Below, one piece after another: positions 16,261 through 25,060 of a stretch of 36,422 nt of DNA. A program made the translations under genes and the position numbers. The notes under the pieces were generated by a model that saw only the letters and a list, made by a program, of their open reading frames with translations, was not told the origin of the DNA and made no database searches. This DNA comes from Desulfopila aestuarii DSM 18488 (lineage in GTDB: Bacteria; Desulfobacterota; Desulfobulbia; Desulfobulbales; Desulfocapsaceae), in NCBI RefSeq assembly GCF_900143695.1, contig NZ_FRFE01000040.1:1-36422 (forward strand). The letters are read 5' to 3'. Position 1 is the first letter of the stretch, and the number at the start of each line of letters is the position of its first letter.

Positions 16261-17251
16261 GACGCACCATCCTTTTAACTGTGTCAATAATCGTATCGAT
16301 CCTTGGCAGTGCCGCCTCTTCCATGTGCCGGGCATAGGGGATGGGAACCTCGGCGGTACAGATACGCTCCACCGGAGTATCAAGATCGTAGAATCCCTGT
16401 TCCATGATTCGTGCGGATATTTCCGCAGAGATGCCGCCGCTACGCCAACCTTCGTCAACGATTAACGCCCGGTTGGTTCGGGAAATGGATTCCAGATATG
16501 TGGCGTCATCCAGCGGCCTCAATGACCGAAGATCAATAACTTCGACTTCTATCCCTTCCCCGGCCAAAGCTGTAGCTGCATCCAGACACTTATAGAGACT
16601 GGCACTATAGGTGATAAGGGTGATGTCGCTCCCTGATCTCCGTATCCTGGCGGTATCGATATCAACCGGCCCGGCAGTTTCTGAGAGATTCCCCTCCATG
16701 TTGTACAGGGTGTTGTTTTCGAAGATGAGCACAGGATCGGGGTCTTGCAGGGCGGTCCAGAGCATACCGCGCGCATCCTCTAGAGTAGCTGGCGACAGGA
16801 CGCGGATACCGGGAATGTGTGCATACCATCCTTCCAGGCTGTGTGCATGCTGGGCGGCAAGCTGTTTTCCTGCTCCGGTTGCCATGCGGATCACCAGCGG
16901 TACGTTGAACTGCCCTCCGGACATGTGGAGAAGTGTGGCTGCGTTATTGAGGATCTGGTCGAGGGCGAGGAGACTGAAGTTGACGGTCATCACCTCCACT
17001 ATTGGCCGCAATCCTCCGAGGGCTGCACCGATTCCCGCCCCCACAAATCCTCCTTCTGATAGTGGGGTATCGCGGATCCGTTCCGGCCCGAACTCTGCCA
17101 GCAATCCTTTGCTGACCGCATAACAGCCACCGTAATGGCCTACATCTTCGCCCATGAGAAAGACACGTTCATCCTTCTGCAGGGCTTCGCGGATCGCCTC
17201 TTTTACCGCCTCACGATAGGATGTTTTTCGTGCTGACTGCGCGCCGCTCAT
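16253..17251 (-). CDS. pdhB: 2-oxoacid dehydrogenase E1 beta subunit
   Basis: A 332-residue transketolase-like beta subunit of a thiamine-diphosphate E1 enzyme. Typical blocks: [82 protein letters not shown], and a C-terminal transketolase_C domain ([20 protein letters not shown]). With E1 alpha it decarboxylates the 2-oxoacid and acylates E2. Its ATG overlaps the E1 alpha stop (ATGA), with AAAGGAGGG upstream, so the alpha and beta chains are made in step. Sequence fits pyruvate or acetoin E1. Confidence 0.93.
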   Translation of the reverse strand: MSGAQSARKTSYREAVKEAIREALQKDERVFLMGEDVGHYGGCYAVSKGLLAEFGPERIRDTPLSEGGFVGAGIGAALGGLRPIVEVMTVNFSLLALDQILNNAATLLHMSGGQFNVPLVIRMATGAGKQLAAQHAHSLEGWYAHIPGIRVLSPATLEDARGMLWTALQDPDPVLIFENNTLYNMEGNLSETAGPVDIDTARIRRSGSDITLITYSASLYKCLDAATALAGEGIEVEVIDLRSLRPLDDATYLESISRTNRALIVDEGWRSGGISAEISARIMEQGFYDLDTPVERICTAEVPIPYARHMEEAALPRIDTIIDTVKRMVRHG

Positions 17252-18231
17252 AGCTCCCTCCTTTCCGAGTAGACGAAGCTGGTGAGGTTTTCGACCGGTT
17301 CCCAGGTGCCTGCTTCGGCAAAGGCAACTGCAGACTCAACCTCGCGAGCCACATCCTGCTCCAGAGCAGCCCTATCTTGATCATTTAAGAGACCGGCATC
17401 ACTGAGCCGTCTGGTCAGCTTTTCGATGGGATCGTGCGCTTTCCATTGCTCTACCTCTTCTTTGCTGCGATACAGTTCAGTATCGAACATGGAATGGGGT
17501 CGGAAACGGTAGGTACGGCACTCAAGCAGGTATGGCCCGTTCCCTTGACGGATATGATCGGCAGCTTTACTGGCTGCGGCCTCTACTGCCATGACATCCA
17601 TGCCATCCACAGCAGCTGATTTCATCCGGTAGCCAACCGCTTTGGCAGCGATGTCTGGTTGGGCCTGGGTGTAGCGAATGGCTGTACCCATTGCATAGAG
17701 GTTGTTTTCACAGAGAAAGAGTACCGGCAGTTTCCACAGCGCGGCCATGTTCATGGATTCGTGGAAAGCGCCCTCGGCCACGGCGCCATCACCGAAAAAG
17801 CAGCAGGTCACCCGGTTACGCCCAAGCATGCTATCGGCCAGGGCCAGGCCGACTGCCACAGGAAGGCCGCCGCCAACAATAGCATTTCCCCCGTAGAAGT
17901 GGGTAGAAGAATCAAAAATATGCATTGATCCACCCCTGCCTTTACAGCATCCCTCCAGTTTGCCATACATTTCGGCCATGATGCTGTCTGCACTCATACC
18001 GCGCGCCAATGCCTGTCCATGTTCCCTATAGGTGGCCACCACTGCATCTTCGGGAGTGAGTGCAGCCATTACCCCGACGGCCACCGCCTCCTCGCCAATA
18101 TAGAGGTGGAGGAAGCCGCGAATCTTGGTGGCGCTGTACAGTTCTGCCGATTTTTCCTCGAAACGGCGGATCAGGAGCATTTGCCGCAAGAGTTTGGTCG
18201 CATGGTTTTTGTCGATTGGAGTCGTCATCAC
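17248..18231 (-). CDS. pdhA: 2-oxoacid dehydrogenase E1 alpha subunit
   Basis: A 327-residue thiamine-diphosphate-binding alpha subunit of E1. The ThDP motif is [31 protein letters not shown]; other family blocks are [63 protein letters not shown], and [16 protein letters not shown]. It starts within the stop of the acetyl-CoA synthetase gene (ATGA). An anaerobe normally uses pyruvate:ferredoxin oxidoreductase, so a complete dehydrogenase here may serve another oxoacid, acetoin, or a special growth condition. Neither E3 nor a dedicated regulator is in the window. Confidence 0.93.
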   Translation of the reverse strand: MMTTPIDKNHATKLLRQMLLIRRFEEKSAELYSATKIRGFLHLYIGEEAVAVGVMAALTPEDAVVATYREHGQALARGMSADSIMAEMYGKLEGCCKGRGGSMHIFDSSTHFYGGNAIVGGGLPVAVGLALADSMLGRNRVTCCFFGDGAVAEGAFHESMNMAALWKLPVLFLCENNLYAMGTAIRYTQAQPDIAAKAVGYRMKSAAVDGMDVMAVEAAASKAADHIRQGNGPYLLECRTYRFRPHSMFDTELYRSKEEVEQWKAHDPIEKLTRRLSDAGLLNDQDRAALEQDVAREVESAVAFAEAGTWEPVENLTSFVYSERREL

Positions 18232-19988
18232 GATTCACTCTCTTCCAGAGTTGAGATGTCACCAATTGGTAGCCCAAGTTCCTGCGCCTTGAGCAGCCTG
18301 CGCATAATTTTTCCGCTACGTGTTTTAGGCAGGTTACCGACAAATTCCAGTTCCCTGGGGGCCACTGCCGAGCCGAGTCGGGTGCGGCCGAAACCAATGA
18401 GTTCCAGGCGCAAATCCTCGCTCTCCTTAATTCCAGGTTTAAGGACAACAAAGGCCTTCACAACCTCACCGATTACCGGGTCAGGTTTACCAATAACCCC
18501 AGCCTCGGCCACGGCCTTGTGTTCCATGAGGCTGCTCTCCACCTCAAACGGTCCGACCATATGCCCGGCAGTTTTAATAATGTCATCGGCTCGTCCGAAG
18601 AACCAGTAATAGCCGTCCTTGTCACGACTGGCGAGATCACCGGTAAGGTACCATTCTCCGATAAAACACTTGCGATAGCGTTCTTCATCATGCAGATACG
18701 CACGGAACATCGACGGCCAACCGACGCGTAGCGCAAGGTCTCCCTTTATATCAGGCTCTTCAACCCTTACCGAATGCGCACTTGTACGGGTAACAATAGC
18801 GGCCTCGATCCCAGGCAACGCTCGCCCCATCGATCCGGGGCGGATCTCAAGGGCCGCGTAGTTGGCGATCATGATGCCGCCGGTTTCCGTCTGCCACCAG
18901 TTGTCGTGGATCGGTAGGCCGAGAACATGCTTACCCCAGAGTACCGCCTCAGGATTGAGTGGTTCGCCAACGCTGTGTATCAGACGTAGCGCTGAGAGAT
19001 CATAGCGCTGCCGCTGTTCTGGTGGAGTGCGCATGAGCATCCGAATTGCTGTCGGAGCGGTATACCAGACCGTAACCCGTTGATCCTGGAGTATACGGTA
19101 CCAGCGTTCAGCGTCGAAATCCGCTTCGTCGACAATACAGGTGATGCCGTGGAGCAATGGAGCAATAATGCCGTAGGATGTGCCTGTCACCCAGCCCGGA
19201 TCCGCTGTGCACCAGAAAATATCCTCAGGATGGAGATCAAGCACATACTTGCCGGTGACGGCATGGGTCAGCACCGCATTGTGGACATGGACTGCGCCTT
19301 TGGGCATCCCCGTGGTTCCACTGGTGAAATGGAGAATCGCCATGTCTTCGGGATCGGTCGGCGGGATAGTGAAGAGACTGGAGGAGGTTTCCAATAATCG
19401 CGGAAGTGACAAAACCTGCTCATTCAGGTCCTCTTCCTTGTCGATCAGAAGGACATGCTTGAGCGCCGGCAATTGGGGTAGATGTGGTGCAACTTTCTTA
19501 TTGTACTGTCGTTCGGTAGTAACCAATACTCTCGCATCGCCCCGTTCCAGACGCTGGAAGATCGGTTCTGGCCCAAAAGCTGCGAAGAGCGGACAGAAGA
19601 CATTGCAGTTTTTCAAAGTGCCAAAGAACATCGGGTAAAGCGCGGGAAGCCGTCCTGCAAGCCAGAATACCCGTTCTCCTTTGGTGACCGTCAGTTTGTT
19701 AAGCAGATTGGCAAAACGGTTACTTCCTTCTTTCAGATCACCATAGGTAAACTCTACTATCTTGTTGTCTTTACTTAAACAACGGATGGCGATATGTTCA
19801 CGGCGGGGGCCATCTGCATGGCGATCAACTGCTTCGTGGGCGATATTCAACCCTCCGCTCTCAGGAAGGCCGTCAAAACTCCTGCGCACCTCATCCCAAG
19901 AAAAAGTGGCACAGGTATGTTCGTAATCCAGCAGGTTCGGTTGAACCGGCATCGTTTCCACATTCTTTTTGATAGGAGGAAATTGCAT
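18228..19988 (-). CDS. acsA: Acetyl-CoA synthetase (AMP-forming), short AcsA type
   Basis: A 586-residue adenylate-forming enzyme that activates acetate (or a short acid) to acyl-CoA through acyl-AMP. Motifs: P-loop-like [54 protein letters not shown], and the acetylatable lysine motif [10 protein letters not shown]. It is shorter than the ~650-residue enteric Acs and similar in size to the Bacillus AcsA type. I chose the ATG at 19988 because GGAGG is correctly spaced for it; the upstream GTG overlaps that site. It is first in the operon with the dehydrogenase genes, which also yield acyl-CoA. Confidence 0.92.
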   Translation of the reverse strand: MQFPPIKKNVETMPVQPNLLDYEHTCATFSWDEVRRSFDGLPESGGLNIAHEAVDRHADGPRREHIAIRCLSKDNKIVEFTYGDLKEGSNRFANLLNKLTVTKGERVFWLAGRLPALYPMFFGTLKNCNVFCPLFAAFGPEPIFQRLERGDARVLVTTERQYNKKVAPHLPQLPALKHVLLIDKEEDLNEQVLSLPRLLETSSSLFTIPPTDPEDMAILHFTSGTTGMPKGAVHVHNAVLTHAVTGKYVLDLHPEDIFWCTADPGWVTGTSYGIIAPLLHGITCIVDEADFDAERWYRILQDQRVTVWYTAPTAIRMLMRTPPEQRQRYDLSALRLIHSVGEPLNPEAVLWGKHVLGLPIHDNWWQTETGGIMIANYAALEIRPGSMGRALPGIEAAIVTRTSAHSVRVEEPDIKGDLALRVGWPSMFRAYLHDEERYRKCFIGEWYLTGDLASRDKDGYYWFFGRADDIIKTAGHMVGPFEVESSLMEHKAVAEAGVIGKPDPVIGEVVKAFVVLKPGIKESEDLRLELIGFGRTRLGSAVAPRELEFVGNLPKTRSGKIMRRLLKAQELGLPIGDISTLEESES

Positions 19989-20186
19989 AATCACCTCCGG
20001 CAGGAAATGGGCTCAAGACCCTTGTAGACTGCTCACACGTAGAACGACAGTAACGTCTCAGAGGATTTACAACTTCTTGCAATACCGCAAGCAGCTACAA
20101 ATCATCGAATGTTCATAAACAACCGTTCTTCAGGATATGCCTGAAAGACTGCCTAACATGTAAAGTGCAGTTTTTCTGCTAGATAA

Positions 20187-20215
20187 ATTCTATCTGTCCA
20201 TTGATGCAAAGTCAA
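20187..20215 (-). promoter_or_regulatory. Putative sigma70-type promoter of the acsA-pdh-lipB operon
   Basis: On the minus strand TTGACT (20210-20215) and TAGAAT (20187-20192) have exactly 17 bp between them. The transcript would have a ~190-nt leader before acsA, with a small perfect hairpin (TTCAGG/CCTGAA, 20129-20145). The promoter ends 60 bases from the edge of the IS3 element, so insertion may have cut off farther upstream control sites. Confidence 0.6.
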
Positions 20216-20274
20216 ATTTATCCGATACAATATAGGTCTTTGGAATTTTTTGTCCTATCTTGTAAATTATATTC

Positions 20275-21420
20275 AGAGAGGTGGCTCAGTTCGTTTGAAC
20301 AGGTTTCGTCATTCCTTAAGTGGAAAACCCGCCCTGGTTACGCTGCCAGATCCAATGCTGGCATCGTTGCGCAATAGACCTCATCCGGTGTCCGCCTGTT
20401 CAGGCCTGAATGCGGTCGAGATCGATTGTACCAGTCAAAGTATCTCATGATCGATCTGCGCGCCTCAGAAACAGAGTCATATGCATGCAGATACACCTGT
20501 TCATACTTCACGGTTCTCCATAAACGTTCTACAAAAATATTGTCTCGCCACGCCCCTCTCCCATCCATGCTCAGCCTGCAGCCCCGGCTTTTCACCGCTT
20601 CCACAAACTCAAACGCAGTAAACTGACTGCCCTGATCGGTGTTGATGATCTCAGGCGTCCCATTGCGAGCGAATGCCTCATTGAGAACAGCTACGGCATG
20701 ACAAGCCTCCAGGGTGATGGCAATTTTCGCCGCCAGCACTTTCCGGCTGGCCCAGTCAACTACCGCTGTCAAATACACAAATCCCTTCGCCATTGGGATG
20801 TACGTCGTATCCAGAGCCCATACCTGATTCGCCCGGTGGATGTTCATACCGCGCAGCAGGTAAGGGTAGACGGCGTGGCCGGGGTTTTTCTTGCTCGTCT
20901 TCGGCTTTCGATAGACGGCCTCGATGCCCATTCGTTTCATCAATGTGCTAACATGCGTGCGGCCGACAGCTCTATCTTCTCGAACAAGCTGGTCACGAAG
21001 CATGCGAGCACCCATAAACGGGTGCTCCAGATGAAGCTGGTCGATTCGGTGCATAAGCACCAGATCGTCCTCACTGATCGGTCGAGGCTGGTAATACACA
21101 CTGCCACGGCTGATCCCCAACAGCTTTGCCTGCTGGCTGATTGGCAGATCATGACTACGGCTGATCATCGCCTTGCGCTCAGCAAGCTGCCTTTTCCATG
21201 TCGCAATCTGGTTGGGGTGTACTTCGTATTGCTCTGCCAATTCAGACAAAGTCTTTTCTCCAGCTAATGCTGCAAGGGCCACCTTTGCCTTGAAGTTCGC
21301 TGAATGGTTCCGTCTCGTTCTCTTTGCCATGTTCTGCTCCTTGTTACGCCCTGGGAAGGCTTTCATTGGTAGCAGATTTTCCACTTAACGGCTTGTTCAA
21401 ATTTTTCGGGCCAGCTCTCA
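20275..21420. mobile_element. IS3-family insertion sequence
   Basis: The transposase gene is enclosed by imperfect inverted ends. The left end has AGAGAGGTGGCTC, then TTTGAACAGG and TTAAGTGGAAAA. The right end, read inward on the other strand, has TGAGAGCTGGCCC, then TTTGAACAAG and TTAAGTGGAAAA. I see no clear target duplication, and the exact boundaries could shift by a few bases. The left end lies next to the acsA promoter. The internal gene is altered (see the transposase entry). Confidence 0.75.
20338..21330 (-). CDS. IS3-family transposase, OrfA-OrfB fused by internal deletion
   Basis: IS3 elements normally make OrfA (helix-turn-helix and leucine zipper) and OrfB (DDE integrase) in overlapping frames joined by a programmed frameshift. 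Here one 330-residue frame holds the OrfA helix-turn-helix (about 1-52, ending TWKRQLAE), then runs straight into OrfB at about residue 55 (MISRSHDLPISQQAKLLGI). The C-terminal OrfA part, about 45-50 residues including the zipper, is missing. The DDE core looks intact: Asp in WALDTTYI, Asp in INTDQGSQFT, Glu in FVERLWR. The start at 21330 follows AAGGAG. It could be a constitutively fused enzyme or a defective copy. Confidence 0.85.
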   Translation of the reverse strand: MAKRTRRNHSANFKAKVALAALAGEKTLSELAEQYEVHPNQIATWKRQLAERKAMISRSHDLPISQQAKLLGISRGSVYYQPRPISEDDLVLMHRIDQLHLEHPFMGARMLRDQLVREDRAVGRTHVSTLMKRMGIEAVYRKPKTSKKNPGHAVYPYLLRGMNIHRANQVWALDTTYIPMAKGFVYLTAVVDWASRKVLAAKIAITLEACHAVAVLNEAFARNGTPEIINTDQGSQFTAFEFVEAVKSRGCRLSMDGRGAWRDNIFVERLWRTVKYEQVYLHAYDSVSEARRSIMRYFDWYNRSRPHSGLNRRTPDEVYCATMPALDLAA

Positions 21421-21486
21421 GTGACAGCGTTGCTTAGCTCTATTCCCTCACAAGCGTAACCCTTTCCCATGTGAACTTCGCTGGAG

Positions 21487-21760
21487 TCACGTAATAAGTG
21501 CAACACGTCGACCAGTAATAGCTTCCAGAGGCGTGAGGCCGTTCAATAGTTTTTGTGGTGTTAGATTGAGCACGGACAATCCGTTTTGGATCTCCTGCTG
21601 TGAGACAGTTGCAAGATCGAAACTCTTTGGCCAGAATCTAGGGAGTTTACTGTTGGTGTTTTCATTCGTCCCTCGCTGCAAGCAGCATATGGCCTGGTGA
21701 AGTACATTGTTGCCCCAGTGTCTCGTTGGCCAAATCTCTTAGCAAATCGACGAGCACGAG
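21487..21760 (-). pseudogene. IS30-family transposase, C-terminal remnant
   Basis: The last ~60 residues read QRGTNENTNSKLPRFWPKSF and end with NGLTPLEAITGRRVALIT, a typical IS30 C-terminus carrying the catalytic Glu in the RGTNEN block. Just upstream, in another frame, RFGQRDTGATMYFTRPYAA is the preceding part, so a single-base frameshift lies near 21690. Everything upstream of about 21760 is lost and replaced by the start of a recombinase gene. Right boundary is approximate. Confidence 0.75.
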
Positions 21761-21841
21761 CTCACATGTCTTGAGGGTATTTTTTTTCGAGTTGGCCCGG
21801 TGATACTGCAGATGGAAATCGACTGATTGGGAAACCTTCAT
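21662..21841 (-). pseudogene. Tyrosine recombinase, N-terminal fragment
   Basis: The frame starts at a well-placed GGAGGTGCACC ribosome site with MKVSQSVDFHLQYHRANSKK and NTLKTCE, which I recognise as the N-terminal SAM-like core-binding domain of phage-integrase-type recombinases common in this group. After about 27 residues the match ends and the sequence becomes IS30 DNA read out of frame until the stop. The catalytic domain is absent. Expression signals look intact but the product would be a useless 59-residue peptide. Confidence 0.55.
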
Positions 21842-22644
21842 GGTGCACCTCCTATGTATGGGATCGTGAGCGACATGCCCACACTTTAGTATACACCATG
21901 ATCCTGATAGGCCTGCGGTAGACGCTACCGGCTCAGGAACAAGGTAAACCGAGGTGAAGAATCCACGGCAATGTATTGCCAGGATAAATCTATTGCTGTC
22001 TCCATCGATGATGGCTGCCCCATCTCCTTCAATCGTTCAGGGGTGGTTCTAGCTGATGATACTGCTCCAAAGCCAACGAGACACACCCTGTTGCGCAGTG
22101 GATATACATCACTTTTCAAGCTTGAGTCTACTTCAAACTGTTTGAAGATGGTCAGGATCGGCGCCCCCCATCTCTTTGGTCGTACGCAGCTAATAGCTTT
22201 AGCAAACTGTCTTAGCAGTCCTAATGCAGCAGGGCTATTGGTCGAGTTTTCACCAAATGGCCAACTTTTTTTAAAGCCTAGAAATCAGATTTTTCTTTGA
22301 GAACATACAGAAGAGGCGATATAATTTAACGACTGTGGTGTGTTAGGCCGAAGGGTAATTAGCGAACATTGCTCGAAAGAGCATCTCCGATAATACGATA
22401 TTTACCCAACTAGAAATCATCGATTCATGTCCGCCAATCAGGTTTCGGCTTAATAATTGCGAAAGGCCGAAAAGGTGGCCCTAAAAATTCAATACCCCAG
22501 ATAGTGAATGCTGGTGCACAACATGTTTGTGGTGGACGCATATGACTACACATGACTCGCATGCAGGCCAGGATCAACTGACAGAGTGAAGGCTCAATAT
22601 CCCTAAATCTTGAATTCTTATCTCCTGGATCAGGGGAGCCAATT
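21842..22644. other. 800 bases without a recognisable gene
   Basis: Open frames exist on both strands (for example plus 21971-22300 and minus 21925-22119), but none has a ribosome site or recognisable motif, and they overlap one another. A short perfect hairpin (CGGTAG/CTACCG) lies at 21916-21930. Between IS remnants and gene fragments, this is probably decayed mobile DNA. Confidence 0.4.
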
Positions 22645-23058
22645 ATGGAGAGCAGGCACAAACTTGTACTCCTGCGGCACGGGTTAAGTGACTGGAACCA
22701 GCAGAACCGCTTTACCGGTTGGCAAGACGTAGACCTTGCCGAAGCCGGAATCGCCGAGGCACATAAGGCTGGTGCTGCCTTGCGCGAGGCGGGATACCGG
22801 TTCGATGTCGCCTACACCTCTTTACTCAAGCGAGCTATTCGAACGCTATTGATCGTTTTGGACGAACTCGATCGGCAGGTCCTGGTCGACCGACCGGATA
22901 TCCATGGACGTGAAGCCATCCTGAAGATCCATTCCAGAAATGTGATTTTTGGTCCCGATGTCGACCTCGGCAAAATCGCCGGTCGCACACCGGGTTTTGT
23001 CGGGGCGGACCTGGCCAAAATTTTCAATGAAGCTTCTCTCAGAGCGCAGGTGTCTTGA
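22645..23058 (+). pseudogene. Chimera: phosphoglycerate mutase start joined to FtsH AAA segment
   Basis: Residues 1-76 match the N-terminus of 2,3-bisphosphoglycerate-dependent phosphoglycerate mutase ([36 protein letters not shown]). From about residue 77 the sequence is Fts[41 protein letters not shown], the end of the AAA ATPase domain. The join falls where both parents have a D-R-like step, suggesting recombination at short homology near 22870. In the mutase part the usual RHGES is RHGLS. Neither enzyme can work: the mutase lacks most of its fold, and FtsH lacks its Walker motifs and protease. The ribosome site (AGGGGAG) is intact. Confidence 0.85.
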
Positions 23059-23240
23059 ATGATCTGGCCCATATCCTCTCTGAAAAGGAAAACGTGCAGG
23101 GAGAGGAGCTGAGGAAGATGCTGTCAGTAGCCCCATCGGGAATGGCGAACATATCTCCCAAGCAGCCATCCTCGAACAGCGCCGGAAGAAGCGATAATGA
23201 AAATGTTGACCATTCTGGAAAAACAGAGAGATCCATGTAA
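23059..23240 (+). pseudogene. FtsH C-terminal remnant, frameshifted
   Basis: Directly after the chimera, in another frame, [24 protein letters not shown] matches the end of FtsH (the helix with LLEKET and GEE). The whole zinc-protease domain between this and the AAA segment is deleted. A variable, serine-rich tail follows to the stop. Together with the preceding piece it marks a former ftsH gene just upstream of hsp20. Confidence 0.6.
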
Positions 23241-23310
23241 CCCCCAGATGGGCTGAATGCGGGAATCGTCCATTTGGGAAAACAAAAGCCCGCAAATATG
23301 GAGGTTCATT

Positions 23311-23751
23311 ATGGCAATAGTACGATGGGATCCATGGCGAGAAATTGAGGATATGGTCGAACGCTACACGAGAGCTGTAGGGCAACCTCGAGCGGGAAGC
23401 CAGGAGGTTATTGCTGCAGGGGATTGGGCTCCCCGTGTAGACATCATTGAGACCGATAAGGCATTCGTAATCAAAGCAGAAATTCCCGAGGTAAATAGAG
23501 AAGATGTCAAGGTTACAGTAGACAATGGTATCTTGACGATTCGGGGGGAGAGAAAACAGGAGATAGAGGAGAAAGGAAAAAAAATCCATCGAATCGAACG
23601 ATCTTTCGGAATCTTCACCCGGAGTTTTACCTTGCCCGACAATGTCGATGAAAAGAACATCAAGGCTTCGTTCAAGGATGGCATGCTGAACCTGCAGATT
23701 CTGAAGACTGAGGAGGTAAAGCAAAAAGCCATTGAGATTAAAGTAGAGTAA
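23311..23751 (+). CDS. Small heat-shock protein, Hsp20/alpha-crystallin family
   Basis: A 146-residue ATP-independent chaperone that holds unfolding proteins. The start MAIVRWDPWREIEDM is typical of bacterial Hsp20. The alpha-crystallin domain covers about 42-140, with PRVDIIETDKAFVIKAEIPE, GILTIRGERK, RIERSFGIFTRSFTLP, and KASFKDGMLNLQI holding the conserved G-x-L core; a short tail follows. I chose the ATG at 23311 because GGAGG precedes it and the family starts there; the upstream 18 codons are not conserved-looking. It is the only intact gene in a stretch of broken stress genes, suggesting it is kept by selection. Confidence 0.93.
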   Translation: MAIVRWDPWREIEDMVERYTRAVGQPRAGSQEVIAAGDWAPRVDIIETDKAFVIKAEIPEVNREDVKVTVDNGILTIRGERKQEIEEKGKKIHRIERSFGIFTRSFTLPDNVDEKNIKASFKDGMLNLQILKTEEVKQKAIEIKVE

Positions 23752-24284
23752 CAAGAAATGAATTCTAACTATCAATAGGACCTGGGAAAAGCACTTGCTT
23801 TTCCCAGCCGGTTCACTGCTGAACGTTTACAAGCCGATAACGTAAGATCGTATAAACTCTCTTGTCCAGCTATCAGGATGGCCAACCAACTCAAAACAAA
23901 GGATTCTCCATTTCCAACTGAAGCATTACAGGACAGCCATGACATTGTCAGCTTTTCGCATATTTTATTCCCTTTGCGAGAGTTTGAAGTGAAGCACAAC
24001 AGTGAGCACTAAGCATTGCGTCGCATACAAGATGCTCCAATAAAATGGGAATGGCTGCATCGACAGTGAGGGTCTAAAGGTCATATTTGCCTGGGTGGTT
24101 AAATATGACCTTTAGCCTGTGGGTGACGACACACATTCAGAGGAGGCGGCATAAGTGAATTATACTAAAAATGCAGAGTGATGGGGTGTAGAGAGAGCTG
24201 GTATCGGGCACTTGGCATGGGAATTGGCAGAATAAGATTATAGGTACACTTCTGCTGCATCTCATGTGGAAGACAGGTTCTGCC
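23752..24284. other. Intergenic region after hsp20
   Basis: No intact gene. A strong inverted repeat at 24074-24115 is listed separately. A good ribosome site (GAGGAGG, about 24142) stands before a GTG that stops after eight codons, which looks like another lost gene start. Confidence 0.45.
24074..24115. repeat. Perfect 15-bp inverted repeat
   Basis: CTAAAGGTCATATTT (24074-24088) and AAATATGACCTTTAG (24101-24115) are exact complements around 12 bases. There is no T-run after it. It may fold at the 3' end of an RNA from the hsp20 side, act as an operator, or be the foldback of a small mobile repeat. Confidence 0.55.
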
Positions 24285-24425
24285 ATGAGTATTCAGATGA
24301 GTCCTCTGCACGACAGCCTGATCGTGCGAAGATGGGGTGCTGCCGAAAGCTTACGATCGTCTCACCTTTCTTTATTTGAGGAGAATACAATGAGTGATAA
24401 AAAAAAATTTACAGGAAAAGCTTAA
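24285..24425 (+). pseudogene. GroES-like N-terminal remnant
   Basis: The frame begins MSIQMSPLHDSLIVRRWG, resembling the conserved start of the co-chaperonin GroES (PLHDRVIVKR). The match ends after about 17 residues and the frame runs on into the start of the next gene. Only the first tenth of groES would be present. The match is short, so confidence is limited, but the position among other broken heat-shock genes supports it. Confidence 0.4.
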
Positions 24426-24686
24426 AACGATGTTGAACTGGCACAAGTCAAACTTGTTGAGTTCAAAGCTAACATCAAAAGCGTAGCAGGTAGTGTTCGA
24501 TCCGAAAATGTCGGACGTATTGATTTGCTGGAACAGAGAATTGAAAAAGCAAAGCAGCGGTTGCTCGAATTGAATCGGACTCAGGACAGTGTGTCGGTGC
24601 AAGTTATGGAAGGGGTTGAGGATACCTGGAAAGCATTGCAGGATTCCCTTCAAGATGTCATCTCCACTTTTGAAGGGCATCATTAA
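24390..24686 (+). pseudogene. Coiled-coil stress-type protein gene with in-frame TAA
   Basis: An excellent GAGGAG ribosome site precedes ATG (24390). The frame reads MSDKKKFTGKA, then a TAA at 24423-24425, then continues in the same frame for 86 codons as a charged helical protein (VKLVEFKANIK, LLEQRIEKAKQRLLELNR, VEDTWKALQDSLQDV) to a TAA at 24684. The amphipathic pattern fits the short coiled-coil proteins often found near Usp genes in sulfate reducers and relatives. The simplest reading is a nonsense mutation in a recently working gene; I saw no restart site. Confidence 0.6.
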
Positions 24687-24894
24687 TGCTGCCCGTGAAT
24701 GCCGAAAATATCACATAATTGTGGTAGCTGGTGATATTTTCAGTGAAATTCTCACCCATGCAGAGAGCCAGAAGGCCGATATGATCATTGTCGGGACCCA
24801 TGGCCAACAGACACAGGGTGAAATTGTTCTCGGCAGTATCTCCGAATAAGTTCTCAGAAAGGCTCCATGCCCGGTATTGGTTATAAATCCATAT
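24687..24894 (+). pseudogene. Universal stress protein, C-terminal remnant with in-frame TAA
   Basis: The frame reads VVAGDIFSEILTHAESQKADMIIVGTHG, the classic UspA ATP-binding end, followed by GEIVLGSISE. A TAA (24847-24849) interrupts it, and the same frame then gives VLRKAPCPVLVINPYR before the true stop. Only the last ~65 residues of a normally ~140-residue protein are present, and no start signal remains. It overlaps or abuts the end of the coiled-coil frame, so a deletion joined the two. Confidence 0.7.
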
Positions 24895-25060
24895 AGGTAG
24901 TCAAGTGCTGAGAGAGCAAGAGCTGCCTTGAATGTCACTCAGGACGAACTACAAGTAATCCAGCTAACCGTAAACGGATGCGGATCCAGAAACTGAAAAC
25001 TAGTTTTTTGAAAGACTATGAGATGATAACTGGAGTATTGCTGACTGAAGGAGGCGGTCC

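Noticed and set aside
15115-16458. Longer E2 frame with 66 extra N-terminal residues
   Set aside because: The extra part lies inside the E1 beta gene; the lipoyl domain starts at the ATG at 16260, which has a ribosome site.
21925-22300. Overlapping frames on both strands, one of 109 codons
   Set aside because: Neither has a start signal or a family match; probably decayed mobile DNA.
22846-23775. Long minus-strand frame of 309 codons opposite ftsH remnant and hsp20
   Set aside because: It lies antisense to a clear Hsp20 gene and to the FtsH segments, has no ribosome site or motif, and its composition is that of a shadow frame.
24390-24894. Idea that TAA is read as an amino acid in this organism
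   Set aside because: Several intact genes in the window end naturally at TAA (cfa end is TAG, but the Hsp20, Abi_2 and IS66 frames stop at TAA), and the two interrupted frames lie in a region full of other damage. Nonsense mutations are the simpler reading.
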